From Ampullaceana balthica (taxonomy: Eukaryota; Mollusca; Gastropoda; Lymnaeidae): a DNA stretch of 64,000 nt. The notes under the pieces are model-generated. The model worked only from the letters and a program-made list of their open reading frames with translations. It had not been told where the DNA came from and ran no database searches. The stretch is from assembly GCA_944989445.1 (NCBI GenBank), contig CALYLW010000984.1:124001-188000 (forward strand), given 5' to 3'. Both the position numbers and the translations under genes were made by a program. Of the stretch, positions 1 through 10,810 are shown piece by piece (positions within the stretch are counted from its first letter, which is position 1; every line of letters begins with the position of its first letter).

Positions 1-150
1 TTGGTGGGCGGGGAGGATAAGGTGGGGTTAGGTTTGGTGGGTGGGGAGGATAAGGTGGGGTTATGTTTGGTGGGCGGGGAGGATAAGGTGGGGTTAGGTT
101 TGGTGGGTGGGGAGGATAAGGTGGGGTTAGGTTTGGTGGGTGGGAGATAC
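1..150. repeat. G-rich 33-bp tandem repeat, cut by window edge
   Basis: About four and a half copies of a 33-bp unit built around GGTGGGCGGGGAGGATAAGG run into the left edge, so the array continues outside. Runs of G spaced by one or two bases could form G-quadruplexes on the plus strand. No coding signal was seen. Confidence 0.85.
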
Positions 151-2353
151 AAGGGGGTTTGACCATCCTTATGATCTTCGTTAATGTTTTCAATCTTTAA
201 TCTTTTCCTTTGTTTGTTATCCAAACCCATGGTCATGTCCCCACTTCTAAAATCCTCACACAAAAGAACTCACACACACCACCGTAATACCACTGGATCT
301 AGTTTGCTAACTTGGGTTCATCACAAGCCAACAGTTAAACTGAATTTCACCATCTAAACTTCTGTCAGACGTGACTTTAATATTATTAAATTGGTATACA
401 TACATTTTTAATTCTTTGTTTAAAAAACAACTATACAATCCACTGTACGATTCACTCTCACAACAACCAACCAATTATCGGGAATTCGAAATTTTGAATA
501 ATACTACATGCATATAAGTTATCGGGAATTTCTACGTTTGAATACTACTTGAAGGTTATAGGGAATTTAAAATTACGAATTTGACAAGTATTCTTACAGC
601 ACAAATGAATTCCTGTACATCTAACCTTTTAGCCAAAATTGCCCCTCTAACTGAAGACCCTATTGCTCTAAGTACTTAGGTCATATTTTTGTCAAATTCA
701 ATCTAAACATTGAACTTTTAACATGTGGTTAAAACCAATCTACCGTATCAATTTGAAAACAATGCACTGTAACTTGGTCCAATTTATTAATAGCCTAAAA
801 ATCAAAAAAGCTATTTTCAAAGAGACAAAAAATAATTTAAAACTTTATCATCTCATAATGTGTATTTTGTGACTTAAGTATTTTTAGCAATCAATTCTTC
901 AATTTTTCATTTTAAGAAGTAGCGTATCAAACCAAACATCTTCATATATGCATTATATTAAAAATATGCTAATTTGTTTTTGCATGTTAAATTAATGTTA
1001 TGCCTTGCAATGTTTATTCCTGACTACTGTTATACCCCCATATAACAGTGTGCCTGTTGCCATTAAGGATACATTATGTATTTGTGTAAAATATAACTGC
1101 TTAGCGTTATCTTCATACATATCATAATTACGTCAGCGTTACAGCAAACTGTTTATATGCTTTATGCAGTGTGTACATTTATTTAACGGACACATATTAT
1201 TATTTGTGTACTATATTTATGCTGGATCCCTCACAGATGTTAAACAAAAGAAATAAAACATGTTTTAAAATATTTCTTTTTTAATAGGAAATGGTTAATG
1301 TTGCTTTTTTTGTTTTTTGTTTTCATAATAGACTGTTCGCTGCATGAAATAGCAAGCTATATTTACGACTTTGAACGGTTTGATTTACAATAACTAATAA
1401 ATTGTTTCATAAATCAAAATAAAATGAAACTCAAATACGAATGAATGACACGATTAAAGCAAATTGATATTTTGTGTTGTGATAGCAGCCAAAGCGCTCT
1501 TGTGTTAGTATGTGTGTGTGTGTGTGTGTGTGTGTGGTGGGGGGAGGGGGGGTGATTAATGTTCATAAAAGTGTTTTTATGAAGATGAATATCTGTTAAC
1601 AAAGCTGTTATGGGGGAGATTTCAAATATTTAAACATGTTATCTGGTGAGCTCAAGTCCATAAAGCTGTATGTAGTGTGTGGGAGTAAAATCTCTTAAAG
1701 CTGTTGTGTGTTGATCAAATCTATATTAAAGTTGTTGTGTGCTGGATTTCGACTCCATAAAGCGCACGAAGCAATCTTCTAACGAATTCAAGCATATGAA
1801 AATTAGAATTCAGTTAATGGAGCACAACAATAAAAGTAATATGATTCTGTTAGCGCTTGTCCCAAAATATCTGTCACGATCTGTTAAACTTCAGTATCTG
1901 TTAAACCATGCATAACAAAAAATGCAAGGATGAAATTTCAGCATGTTTTTTTGTTCATTTTTGCAATGTATATGTCACTAATGAGAAATATCTTTCCGGT
2001 AGAGATAATGTAATTTTAATCTGCATTTTAGCGATGTAATAAAGAAATCTGATTTGATTTAAAAAAAATCTAAACTAAGGATGAATTTTGGTGCATTCCT
2101 GAATGTAATTTTGCATCAATCTTTACATTTACTTAATCGCAAAGCAACAATTAAAAACGCTAGTGAAAATTTTGTTTCCCTTATTATGCTAACATTTATG
2201 CCCGCCCTCTCTTGGTGGTTTCAGCATGTACTCATGTGGGTTTTTAATTGATTTTTTTTTATCAGTCGACGGTAGAAGAACTGATATGTGGTAAAAAAAA
2301 CAACAACAACAACCCAGTAAACTTGTTTATAAAGAAAAATAAAGTGTTACAAT
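151..2353. other. AT-rich non-coding stretch
   Basis: No exon-like open frame with good splice sites was found. It holds a GT dinucleotide tract at about 1509-1536, short degenerate direct repeats near 480-580 (variants of TATCGGGAATT) and repeated phrases resembling AAAGCTGTTGTGTG at 1660-1760. Confidence 0.5.
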
Positions 2354-3061
2354 TACCGTAATAAACTCGCATATATGGGGCCATCCATAAAGTACATCAT
2401 GCTATTTTTAACCATTTTAACTCCCCCCCCTCCCCGCTGTCACAAACTGTCACAAATCTAGGACCTCCCCCCCCCCTAAACTACGTCACACTTTCGAACA
2501 AAAAATATATTTTTAATTAACAAAAATTATTAAAATTTAATAGAAAACACCGTGACGTCACACATGGCTGGACACCCCCTCACCCCTGTCACAAACTGTC
2601 ACACTTTCTTACTCCCTCTCCCCACCTATGGAGCGTGACGTACTTTATATGGAAGGCCCATAAGCCGACCCCCTAAAACTGCTTTTTGCAAAAACCCGCA
2701 TATAAGCCGACCATACAATTGTTTAATTTTACTCCATATTTTTGTTGGTTCATAGAAGTATGTTACTTTAAAGATGTAAAATATTTACTTTTATGTTACA
2801 CACCAGTTTGCCTATCTTTTGGAATGGCATAAAAACGTTTTCTGCTCTTTCCACATTATTTGCTATGATAATATCTGAACCTCCGCTCATAAGTTGTGAA
2901 CAACTGATGATTAAAACAAGTATATGTTTAGGAAAAAAAATACATTTTAGTGTCTGTCCTTGTGTTCATTTTGTTTTATGCGCATATAAGCCGACCCCCT
3001 GATTTCAGTATTGTTTTTTTTTATAGTTCTAAACCCGGCTTATATGCCAGTAAATACGGTA
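2354..3061. mobile_element. MITE family A, interrupted by MITE B
   Basis: Terminal inverted repeats begin TACCGTAATAAACTCGCATA on the left and, read in reverse complement, TACCGTATTTACTGGCATAT on the right. The interior repeats the phrase CATATAAGCCGACCCCC. The left arm is split after CATATA by a second element at 2377-2659. The ends lie on TA, as expected for a Tc1/mariner-type non-autonomous element. The same termini occur at 11751 and 15824. Confidence 0.6.
2377..2659. mobile_element. MITE family B (GGGGCC-TCCATAAAGTAC ends)
   Basis: Imperfect terminal inverted repeats GGGGCCATCCATAAAGTAC and GTACTTTATATGGAAGGCCC bound a 283-bp element with CTGTCACAAACTGTCACA blocks and poly-C runs. It sits inside MITE A, so it is the younger insertion. 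A second copy starts at 63706. Confidence 0.65.
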
Positions 3062-3233
3062 CTTTGCTGATCCAAACATACATTATTTCACCCCTTTTTA
3101 TCCAATATTAAATATATATATATATATATATAAATAACTCCTCACAAACTCTCCTCTTCAACATTCAATGACTTCTAACGCCGCCTCTTTCATTTTTACT
3201 CCATGTTGTTAACCATACAATAACTGTATATCA

Positions 3234-3360
3234 GGGCTGGTAATATTTTTTTTAAAATATGTCCGATTAATCGAATTAATCAAATTGATCAAATTAATTT
3301 TAAGCGATTAAAAATTTTAACGATTGATCGATTAATTAATCGTTAATTTCCGCAGCCCTA
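3234..3360. mobile_element. hAT-like MITE with CAGGGCTG/CAGCCCTA ends
   Basis: The ends CAGGGCTG and CAGCCCTA are inverted and the interior is rich in ATTAATCG motifs. The eight bases on each side (CTGTATAT and GTTTATAT) match at six of eight positions, compatible with a decayed 8-bp hAT target duplication. Confidence 0.5.
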
Positions 3361-4025
3361 GTTTATATGCATCACACCAAACGTTCATCCCGCACCTTTT
3401 CATCATTGTTTAGCAAACAGACTCTTGTTATTTGGTCCCCCAAAAGTTTATTTCGGTAGTGCATCAATGTTTACTCACACAATGTATTTTAGCCCCCTTC
3501 ATTTGTTATATTTTTAATGAGTGTAATTTCTTTCCACTCTAATTTAAAAAAGGTCTCTATTGAAATAACCAAACCTGAGACGATCCATTACTGTATTCTC
3601 ATCCTGGGTTATAAGACTTTATGTCTCTAAAACCATACAACTTTTCCCCTGCCCGTACCGTACGGTGACAACTATATTAGTATCCCATGCTATTAACTCA
3701 ATTTCTTTAAATCACATATTATACAGATCAATCACTTCCCGCAAAGGAAATCAAAAGTTCAAATGCTATGATGAAATATGTTAAAATTGGAAACTTGGCT
3801 CAAATGATCATAGGTTGGACCATTAAAACTTTGGGAGAACGTTTCGAGCTTGTCTGTAGCTGATGGGCCATGGTTGGTGACAAACTTTCAGCTTGTTTAT
3901 TTATTTATTTATTATGGTTGTGTGTGGGGACAGATTATAGCTGGGGGAAAGGTTTACTCTCACCAGTGGAGAATCGGAAAATGTTCAGGAGAAAGTTCCA
4001 TAGGCTGGATCGTGTTGCTTTGGAG

Positions 4026-4410
4026 AAAGTTTCATATCTGACACTTTGATGAACGACTTTGTTTGGAGAAAGTTTCATATCTGACACTTTGATGAACGAC
4101 TTAGTTTGGAGAAAGTTTCATATCTGACACTTTGATGAACGACTTAGTTTGGAGAAAGTTTCATATCTGACACTTTGATGAACGACTTAGTTTGGAGAAA
4201 GTTTCATATCTGACTCTTTGATGAACGACTTAGTTTGGAGAAAGTTTCATATCTGACACTTTGATGAACGACTTAGTTTGGAGAAAGTTTCATATCTGAC
4301 ACTTTGATGAACGACTTAGTTTAGAGAAAGTTTCATATCTGAAACTTTGATGAACGACTTAGTTTGGAGAAAGTTTCATATCTGACACTTTGATGAACGA
4401 TTTAGTTCAT
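4026..4410. repeat. 43-bp minisatellite
   Basis: About nine copies of a 43-bp unit that includes GTTTCATATCTGACACTTTG and ATGAACGACTTAGTTTGG. Copies are nearly identical, indicating recent expansion. It lies just beyond the 3' end of the small minus-strand gene at 4584-6219 and might be in its 3' untranslated region. Confidence 0.9.
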
Positions 4411-4583
4411 CATCGGCTGTGCCGGGCGACGTTGCTTGGGAGATCGTTTCATTCAGACGAGCTCGGGGACTGGAAGAATATTTCAGCCAAATTTTCAGTA
4501 GATACAGTTACGCTGTATTTTACCTGTTACTGACATGCATTTAAATCCAACCCCTGGTCACGGGTGGACAGAGTGCCCCTGCG

Positions 4584-4691
4584 CTAGACTTGGGCCGTGT
4601 GTCTCGCTGACCAAATGAAGGCCACGACGACGAGGAAGGCTACGAATGTCGTGGTGGTGCCCAGTGTGATCAGCGGGATGCGCCGCATCAT
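4584..4691 (-). CDS. Small tail-anchored membrane protein, exon 2 (C-terminal, membrane segment)
   Basis: After the acceptor TCCCCTCAG the frame reads 35 codons and then TAG. It starts MMRRIPLITLG and continues with a hydrophobic run of about 20 residues (LITLGTTTTFVAFLVVVAFI), then W, SARH and a very short tail. A single C-terminal membrane helix preceded by R/K residues and followed by about 9 polar residues is the layout of a tail-anchored or type II protein. It joins in phase 0 to the exon at 5920-6219, giving a 135-residue protein. I do not recognise the family. The exon is inferred from splice sites and frame only. Confidence 0.55.
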   Translation of the reverse strand: MMRRIPLITLGTTTTFVAFLVVVAFIWSARHTAQV

Positions 4692-5919
4692 CTGAGGGGA
4701 TTGGAAATAATAACAAAATGATCATTGGAACGTCATGTGAGACCTTACAAAGTAAGGTCCTCTCATTAACCTAATATACTTCAAAGCTTTACTGCAGTGC
4801 GACTCGGTATAATTAATAAATAAAATAGACTAGGGGTCACCAAGCGTGTTTGACGGTGGGCCGAATAGCAGAAATAATGCCGAGCGCGGGCAGCATGAAC
4901 GTTTTGTGCAATACTTGCCAAACCAAACAAAGGCTCGCCAAAAAGAAGACGCAGAACTAAGATTAGCGTCTGTATTAGTCAGCGTTGAGCGGCGTGCAAC
5001 GCTTAACTAACGAACGCAACCGACATATTTATTTACCAAGAACATTTAATCAAAATGATGCACTCATACCAAGTGAATGGCAAATTTCACCAGCTTTAGA
5101 AACTGAACCTCAAAGAAAGTTGTTGATTCAACAAGTTTTCCTTCGGCTTGCTTCTCTTTAAACAAGAAAGTTGCTTACAAATGAATGAGCTCCAAATGTA
5201 GTTCATCTGACACATCATTGAGGTTAAAATGAAAGGATTGTGGTACAGGAAAAGGTCACGGTTAAGTCTGTTAACATTTGAGAAGTGTCTACAAAGTTGG
5301 CTTTTCATGTCAGGAAAATATTTAGAAGAAAATCAAGGTTGACATGTTAGACGATTGTCCTAAAAAAAACTCTTACACACATTTTCACGACTAGCTTACT
5401 GTGACTGTCAACATCTTCATCTAATCACACACAGGAAGACATCTTTCCCACCCCTACCCCCCCTCCTCCACACCCCCCGGGGCAAAGAGGGCTGAACCGT
5501 TTGCTGTTGCTGCCCTATCCCACGACAAAATACCCTGCAGTTGGACGAAAATGCAATATCATTCTTCGTACACTGCACCCATCTGTGCTGTTAACTCCTG
5601 GGAAATTCCCAAAATCGTGGGAATTTTTTGGGGGGCCAAATTAGGCAAATTTAAAGAAATGGGAATTTATGAGGATTTTGCCTTAAATGTTGGGAATATT
5701 TGAGATTGCTTCGCCAACAGAATTTAATGCATGTGGGAATTTATAGTCTAATTTGGGAATTTTTTTTACTCCTGCCTGGGAAAATGTGGCACCTTGAGTT
5801 AACGGCACTGGCACCCATACGACCTTTTTTTATAGACTGCGCCAACACCATCATTCCTGTGACACATGCAGTCTCCCCCCCCCCAAACTTGTAAAGAGAC
5901 CCAGCTCCCCACAACTTGC
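4692..5919 (-). other. GC-AG intron of the small membrane-protein gene
   Basis: The donor reads AAG|GCAAGT, the strong consensus expected when GC replaces GT, and the acceptor reads TCCCCTCAG. The 1,228-bp intron holds a decayed hAT-like end (AGGGGTCACCAA near 4832) and degenerate GGGAATTT repeats near 5590-5770. No coding sequence was seen inside. Confidence 0.45.
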
Positions 5920-6219
5920 CTTTCTTTGCCTCATCACTTCCTTGATGCATTTCGTGGTGGCCGACTCCACCGTGTCGCTCCTGCCGTCCACGTTGTCCTC
6001 CACCTCCGTGCCGCACGGGGGCGTCATCCCCGTCCCGTCGGTGTACGCCGTGTGGTAGTTGGAGCTCAAGGCGTCGTCCGTCACGTGCGCGGCGGTGGAG
6101 TCCATGCCGACCATCGCGATACGACCGCTCTGTATCGTCGTCCTCTGGGACTTGGCGGGCTCGCTGCTGGTGGCCGAGGATGTGCTTTGCGACCCGTTGG
6201 CGTCGGTCTTTCGGGACAT
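5920..6219 (-). CDS. Small tail-anchored membrane protein, exon 1 (cytosolic part)
   Basis: Exactly 100 codons from ATG (MSRKTDANGSQ) to the GC donor. The chain is hydrophilic and S/T/D-rich, has Cys near residues 69 and 91, and ends in a basic stretch (CIKEVMRQRK) that abuts the membrane helix of the next exon. There is no signal peptide, which fits a C-terminally anchored protein. I chose MSRK because a TTTAAATA box at 6338-6345 would place transcription start near 6310. A longer in-frame start (MFSLF, 6309) would then have almost no leader. The frame continues past 5920 to 5851 only if the intron is not removed. Function unknown. Confidence 0.55.
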
Positions 6220-6337
6220 GACTTCGGCGGGTGCAGTTGGTGAGAGGGGGGGGGGAGTTTTGGGAGGGGGGAGGTGGGGGCGGTACTGGTCTAGAAAAAG
6301 ACTAAACAATAAGGCGGCCGCGTAGGTCTAAGTCACT

Positions 6338-6345
6338 ATTTAAAG
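6338..6345 (-). promoter_or_regulatory. TATA-like box
   Basis: TTTAAATA on the minus strand lies about 120 bp before the MSRK start, next to an inverted GGCGAC/GTCGCC motif. It is placed by pattern only. Confidence 0.25.
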
Positions 6346-7480
6346 CCGGCGACTGCCAACAAATAATGCAGTCGTCGCCATCTTAGCTTTAGGGGAAGAG
6401 TGATGTTCAATGTCACCGGAAGTGATATTGCGTCATAAAAAATTGGGCTGGTGTAGAAACTTTTCGATTTATTCGTCAAGATTTTTTTTAATGGTTTTAT
6501 CACAATTTTAAGAGGCATTTGAATTTTAATTACAATTATTGATTTAAATGTGACCATCTTCTTTTTTTCCCCTTAAATTATTGTTTTCAATTTAAATTTA
6601 AAAATATTTTTCTACTCGAACTTTATTAGAAATCGAATTTTTTCGGGCTAGATTTTTCATTTATACATATTCAGCACAATTCATTTTTAAATTGTAAAAT
6701 ATTCAAAGGTCCGAAAAATAAGAAATTTTCAATAATAATTTGTAGTCCACATTTTTATTGCCCTCCGATCAGGCCCAGCTACAAAATCTTCAGATGTCTT
6801 CCCAATTCTCCGATTATTTGATGCCAGGCTTGAAAGCTTCAAATTTTAATTTTCCCCACAGGGATTAACTCGACTAATAGATCGAAACGCTGGACGAATT
6901 GCAATTGTCTTGGATCCAAAATCAACATCAACACCAACATCTCAACCAACACCAACATCAACAGTTCTTTCTGGCGTATTGTGGACCTCCATCATCTCAC
7001 TTGTGATCTGCTAACGACAACACAAATAACTTAGAAAATTCTTTCTTCCTACAATTCCATACGAATTTTATTTTTGGTCATCGTCGGCTCTTTTTGGTGG
7101 ATTACACTAGCTCGAAGAATAATTGCTCCTGGTGTGGATTAAACAACAACCTTCTAGCATGTTTAAAGCCACTACATACATGTCCATAGAAAAATGACCT
7201 AAAAGAGTTTAAGATGCTCAAGTTAGTGCACACACAGGTGTTTTCTTATTAAATAGGGTTTGAACGTCGGGTTGGGGGGAGTGTGCGTGGGTGTGGTAGG
7301 GGGGTGGGGGGGTGGTTTGTGGTGAGGGTGGAGAGTGGGTCGGTGTGTGGTCGGAGAGAGGAGATGTGTTATGTGTGTTGAAGTAGGGGCAGGTGGGTGT
7401 GTGTGTGTTGTGCTTGTTTGGGTGTTGGTGTGGACGTGGAGAGCGTTTGACTTGATTGATTGGAGGAGGGGAGGGGGGTT
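6346..7480. other. Non-coding stretch before the palindromic microsatellite
   Basis: AT-rich to about 7260, with repeated CAACACCAACATC phrases at 6925-6960, then G-rich with GGTGGGG and GTGTGTG runs to 7480. No supported gene. Confidence 0.4.
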
Positions 7481-7489
7481 GGTTGGGGT

Positions 7490-8781
7490 GCGGGAGGGAG
7501 GGAGGGAGGGAGGGAGGGAGGGGGGGCGGGAGGGAGGGCGGGAGGGCGGGCGAGGGCGGGAGGGAGGAAGGAACGGAGGACGGAAGGAAGGAAGGAAGGA
7601 AGGAAGGAAGGAAGGAAGGAAGGAAGGAAGGAAGGAAGGAAGGAAGGAAGGAAGGAAGGAAGGAAGGACAGGAAGGAAGGAAGGAAGGAAGGAAGGAAGG
7701 AAGGAAGGAAGGAAGGAAGGAAGGAAGGAAGGAAGGAAGGAAGGAAGGAAGGAAGGAAGGAAGGAAGGAAGGAAGGAAGGAAGGAAGGAAGGAAGGAAGG
7801 AAGGATGGAAGGAAGGAAGGAAGGAAGGAAGGAAGGAAGGAAGGAAGGAAGGAAGGAAGGAGGAAGGAAGGAAGGAAGGACGGAAGGAAGGAAGGAAGGA
7901 AGGAAGGAAGGAAGGAAGGAAGGAAGGAAGGAAGGAAGGAAGGAAGGAAGGAAGGAAGGAAGGAAGGAAGGAAGGAAGGAAGGAAGGAAGGAAGGAAGGA
8001 AGGAAGGAAGGAGGAAGGAAGGAAGGAAGGAGGAAGGAAGGAAGGAAGGAAGGAAGGAAGGAAGGAAGGACGGAAGGAAGGAAGGAAGGCCGGACGGAGG
8101 GCAGGCAGGCCGGACGGCGACAGGCAGCGGACGGAAGGCCGGGCCGGCAGGACGGAACCGGCCGGCGGAGGAGGGGCCGGCAGGCCGGACGGCCGGACGG
8201 CTTCGGCGGACGTGCCGGCAGGCCGGCCGGACGGCCGGCAGGCCGGCGGCCTTCCTTTCCTTCCTTCCTTCCTTCTTCCTTCCTTCCTTCCTTCCTTCTT
8301 TCCTTACTTCCTTCCTTCCTTTCCTTCCTTCTCCTTCCTTCCTTCCTTCACTTCCTTCTTCCTTCCTTCCTTACTTCTTCCTTCCTTCCTTTCCTTCCTT
8401 CCTTCCTTCTTCTTCCTTCACTTCCTTTCCTTCTTCTTCCTTCCTTCCTTCCTTCCTTCCTTCCTTCCTTCCTTCCTTCCTTCTTTCTTCCTTCCTTCCT
8501 TCCTTCCTTCTTCCTTCTTCCTTCCTTCCTTCCTTCCTTCCTTCCTTCCTTCCTTCCTTCCTTCCTTCCTTCCTTCCTTCCTTCCTTCCTTCCTTCCTTC
8601 CTTCCTTCCTTCCTTCCTTCCTTCCTTCCTTCCTTCCTTCCTTCCTTCCTTCCTTCCTTCCTTCCTTCCTTCCTTCCTTCCTTCCTTCCTTCCTTCCTTC
8701 CTTCCTTCCTTCCTTCCTTCCTTCCTTCCTTCCTTCTTCCTTCCTTCCTTCCTTCCTTTCTTTCTTTCTTTCTTTCTTTCT

Positions 8782-8815
<34 letters not shown>

Positions 8816-8826
8816 TTCCTTCCTTC

Positions 8827-8871
<45 letters not shown>

Positions 8872-8904
8872 TTCCTTCCTTCCTTCTTCTTTCTTTCTTT
8901 CTTT

Positions 8905-8941
<37 letters not shown>

Positions 8942-8970
8942 TTTCTTTCTTTCTTTCTTTCTTTCTATTC
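7490..8970. repeat. Giant inverted microsatellite: (GGAA)n, GC-rich hinge, (TTCC)n, (TTTC)n
   Basis: (GGGA)n passes into (GGAA)n over about 7560-8090, then a hinge of about 170 bp built from CCGGACGG/GGCAGG variants (8090-8250). This is followed by (TTCC)n over about 8250-8755, the reverse complement of the left arm, and (TTTC)n to about 8970. The arms can pair into a hairpin hundreds of bases long. Tetranucleotide periodicity leaves three plus-strand frames open for over 500 codons, but they encode only GRKE and SFLP-type repeats and are not genes. Confidence 0.95.
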
Positions 8971-8989
8971 TTTACTCGTTATTGGAAAT

Positions 8990-9515
8990 GAACTTTATAT
9001 CAGACCCCTAGTCGTTATGTTTATATCAGACCCCTAGTCGTTATGTTTATATCTGACCCCTAGTCGTTATGTTTATATCAGACCCCTAGTCGTTATGTTT
9101 ATATCGGGACCCCTAGTCGTTATGTTTATATCAGACCCCTAGTCGTTATGTTTATATCAGACCCCTAGTCGTTATGTTTATATCGGGACCCCTAGTCATT
9201 ATGTTTATATCGGACCCCTAGTCGTTATGTTTATATCAGACCCCTAGTCGTTATGTTTATATCAGACCCCTAGTCGTTATGTTTATATCGGACCCCTAGT
9301 CGTTATGTTTATATCGGACCCCTAGTCGTTATGTTTATATCAGACCCCTAGTCGTTATGTTTATATCAGACCCCTAGTCGTTATGTTTATATCGGACCCC
9401 TAGTCGTTATGTTTATATCGGACCCCTAGTCGTTATGTTTATATCAGACCCCTAGTCGTTATGTTTATATCAGACCCCTAGTCGTTATGTTTATATCAGA
9501 CACCTAGTCATTAGT
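8990..9515. repeat. 26-bp minisatellite
   Basis: About twenty copies of GTTTATATCAGACCCCTAGT followed by CGTTAT. Variants alternate CAGACCCC, CGGACCCC and CGGGACCCC in a partly ordered way, suggesting higher-order duplication. It directly abuts the microsatellite. Confidence 0.93.
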
Positions 9516-9923
9516 TTCTCGTCTACCTCACACGTACGAAGTCAATACAAGGGAGAATACTCTTTAAATAAAAGGAAATATGATTCTCCCCCCCCCCTAA
9601 GCCAATGTTATTAAGTTTGTTTTGCGATTGTTAAATTTTACTTCCAAGCCTGAACCTTCAATATTTAACTACATGTAGATTTGAAGAAACAACAGCAGGG
9701 TTATGATTTTTCTGTTGTATTGAACTATTATTATTGTCAAAATATCCTGTTTTAATTCAGAATTTCTTTGTTTTCATAAAGCTTCAGTTTAAGAAACGGC
9801 CATGCATAGGATATGTACATAACACTATACAAGTAATTTTTATACTTTTTTTCTTCTTATTTTCTTATTTTAGGCAGTTCTTTAGAGATAGGTTTTTTGT
9901 TGCACTAAAGTATATTAAAGTAT

Positions 9924-10211
9924 GGGGACGCGGTGGTCGAGTTGCAGCGCACTGGACTGTCATACCTATGGTCACGGGTTCGAATCCGTGTGAAGGCAAG
10001 GGTTTGTTCCCGGTGCCTAGGGCGTCCCTGAGTCACCCCGCTCTGAATGGGTACCTAACTACATGTAGTTAGGCGGCTGGGTAATGCGTGGAACCCACAA
10101 AGCCGTGGCCTGTGAACGCTGCATCACTTGCCAACAGATCATCTGTCATGGTCTGTGGACGCAACTATCTTCTGCATAGAAGGAGCGTCTGTATAGATAA
10201 GACAAGAAGAC
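9924..10211 (+). mobile_element. tRNA-derived SINE with LINE-like 3' tail
   Basis: The head GGGGACGCGGTGGTCGAGTT carries an A-box-like TGGTCGAGTTG (from 9934) and a perfect B box GGTTCGAATCC (9977-9987), the internal RNA polymerase III promoter. A central region follows, then a tail at 10157-10209 that includes GACGCAACTATCTTCTGCAT and ends near ATAAGACAAGAAG. The tail matches the 3' end of the LINE fragment at 45361-45414. Confidence 0.8.
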
Positions 10212-10453
10212 AAATCCAACTATTGTGTCTGTATAGTTATTTATTTTTGTTATTGCCAAAGTAAATTTAACAGAGATAGCTTGATTTGAACTTGTTGCGG
10301 CTCAAAATGATTTTAATGACAGTAGCTTTAGTGGTGAGCTGATTTCTTCATCTATTCAACATTCGAATAAGACAAAACTTTACTTGTACTCTGACCAAAA
10401 AATGGATGAAATGTAAGCACGATTAGTTTAGTGAGATATAAATTGATAATTAT
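10212..10453. other. AT-rich intergenic stretch
   Basis: Between the SINE and the likely poly(A) signal of the giant gene. No feature seen. Confidence 0.4.
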
Positions 10454-10459
10454 TTTATT
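10454..10459 (-). terminator. Candidate poly(A) signal of the giant gene
   Basis: AATAAA on the minus strand, about 350 bp after the TAA stop at 10811-10813. It is the first canonical hexamer I see downstream of the stop. Confidence 0.35.
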
Positions 10460-10810
10460 TTTTTAAAGTTGCATTTCAAGTCAGAAACTATACATTAATC
10501 AAAAGATAACATTAAACATTCCAAATAGTTTTTACTACCAACAGGCAGTTGTATTATCCCGTCACTAATTCATTTTACCTCCTTTCCGAGATATTCTACA
10601 TTTTAAAAAGAATACTAATTTGGCGATATCTCGAAATTAACATCTTTAAGCAATAAAACTGTTGAGGTAGAGTACAGAAAGATATATAAATAAAAATTAT
10701 GCTTGTTTTCTCCAAGTTCAACTCTAATAAAGTAATGCAATAATTGAAATCCTTTCTATTTATCCATCACTTGATAATTGGGGCATTTTGTGTTCTTTCT
10801 TGGGAGTTTT

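Noticed and set aside
7335..9037. Three plus-strand frames of over 500 codons (GRKE then SFLP repeats)
   Set aside because: Simple tetranucleotide repeats open in all frames; no promoter, splice or composition support.
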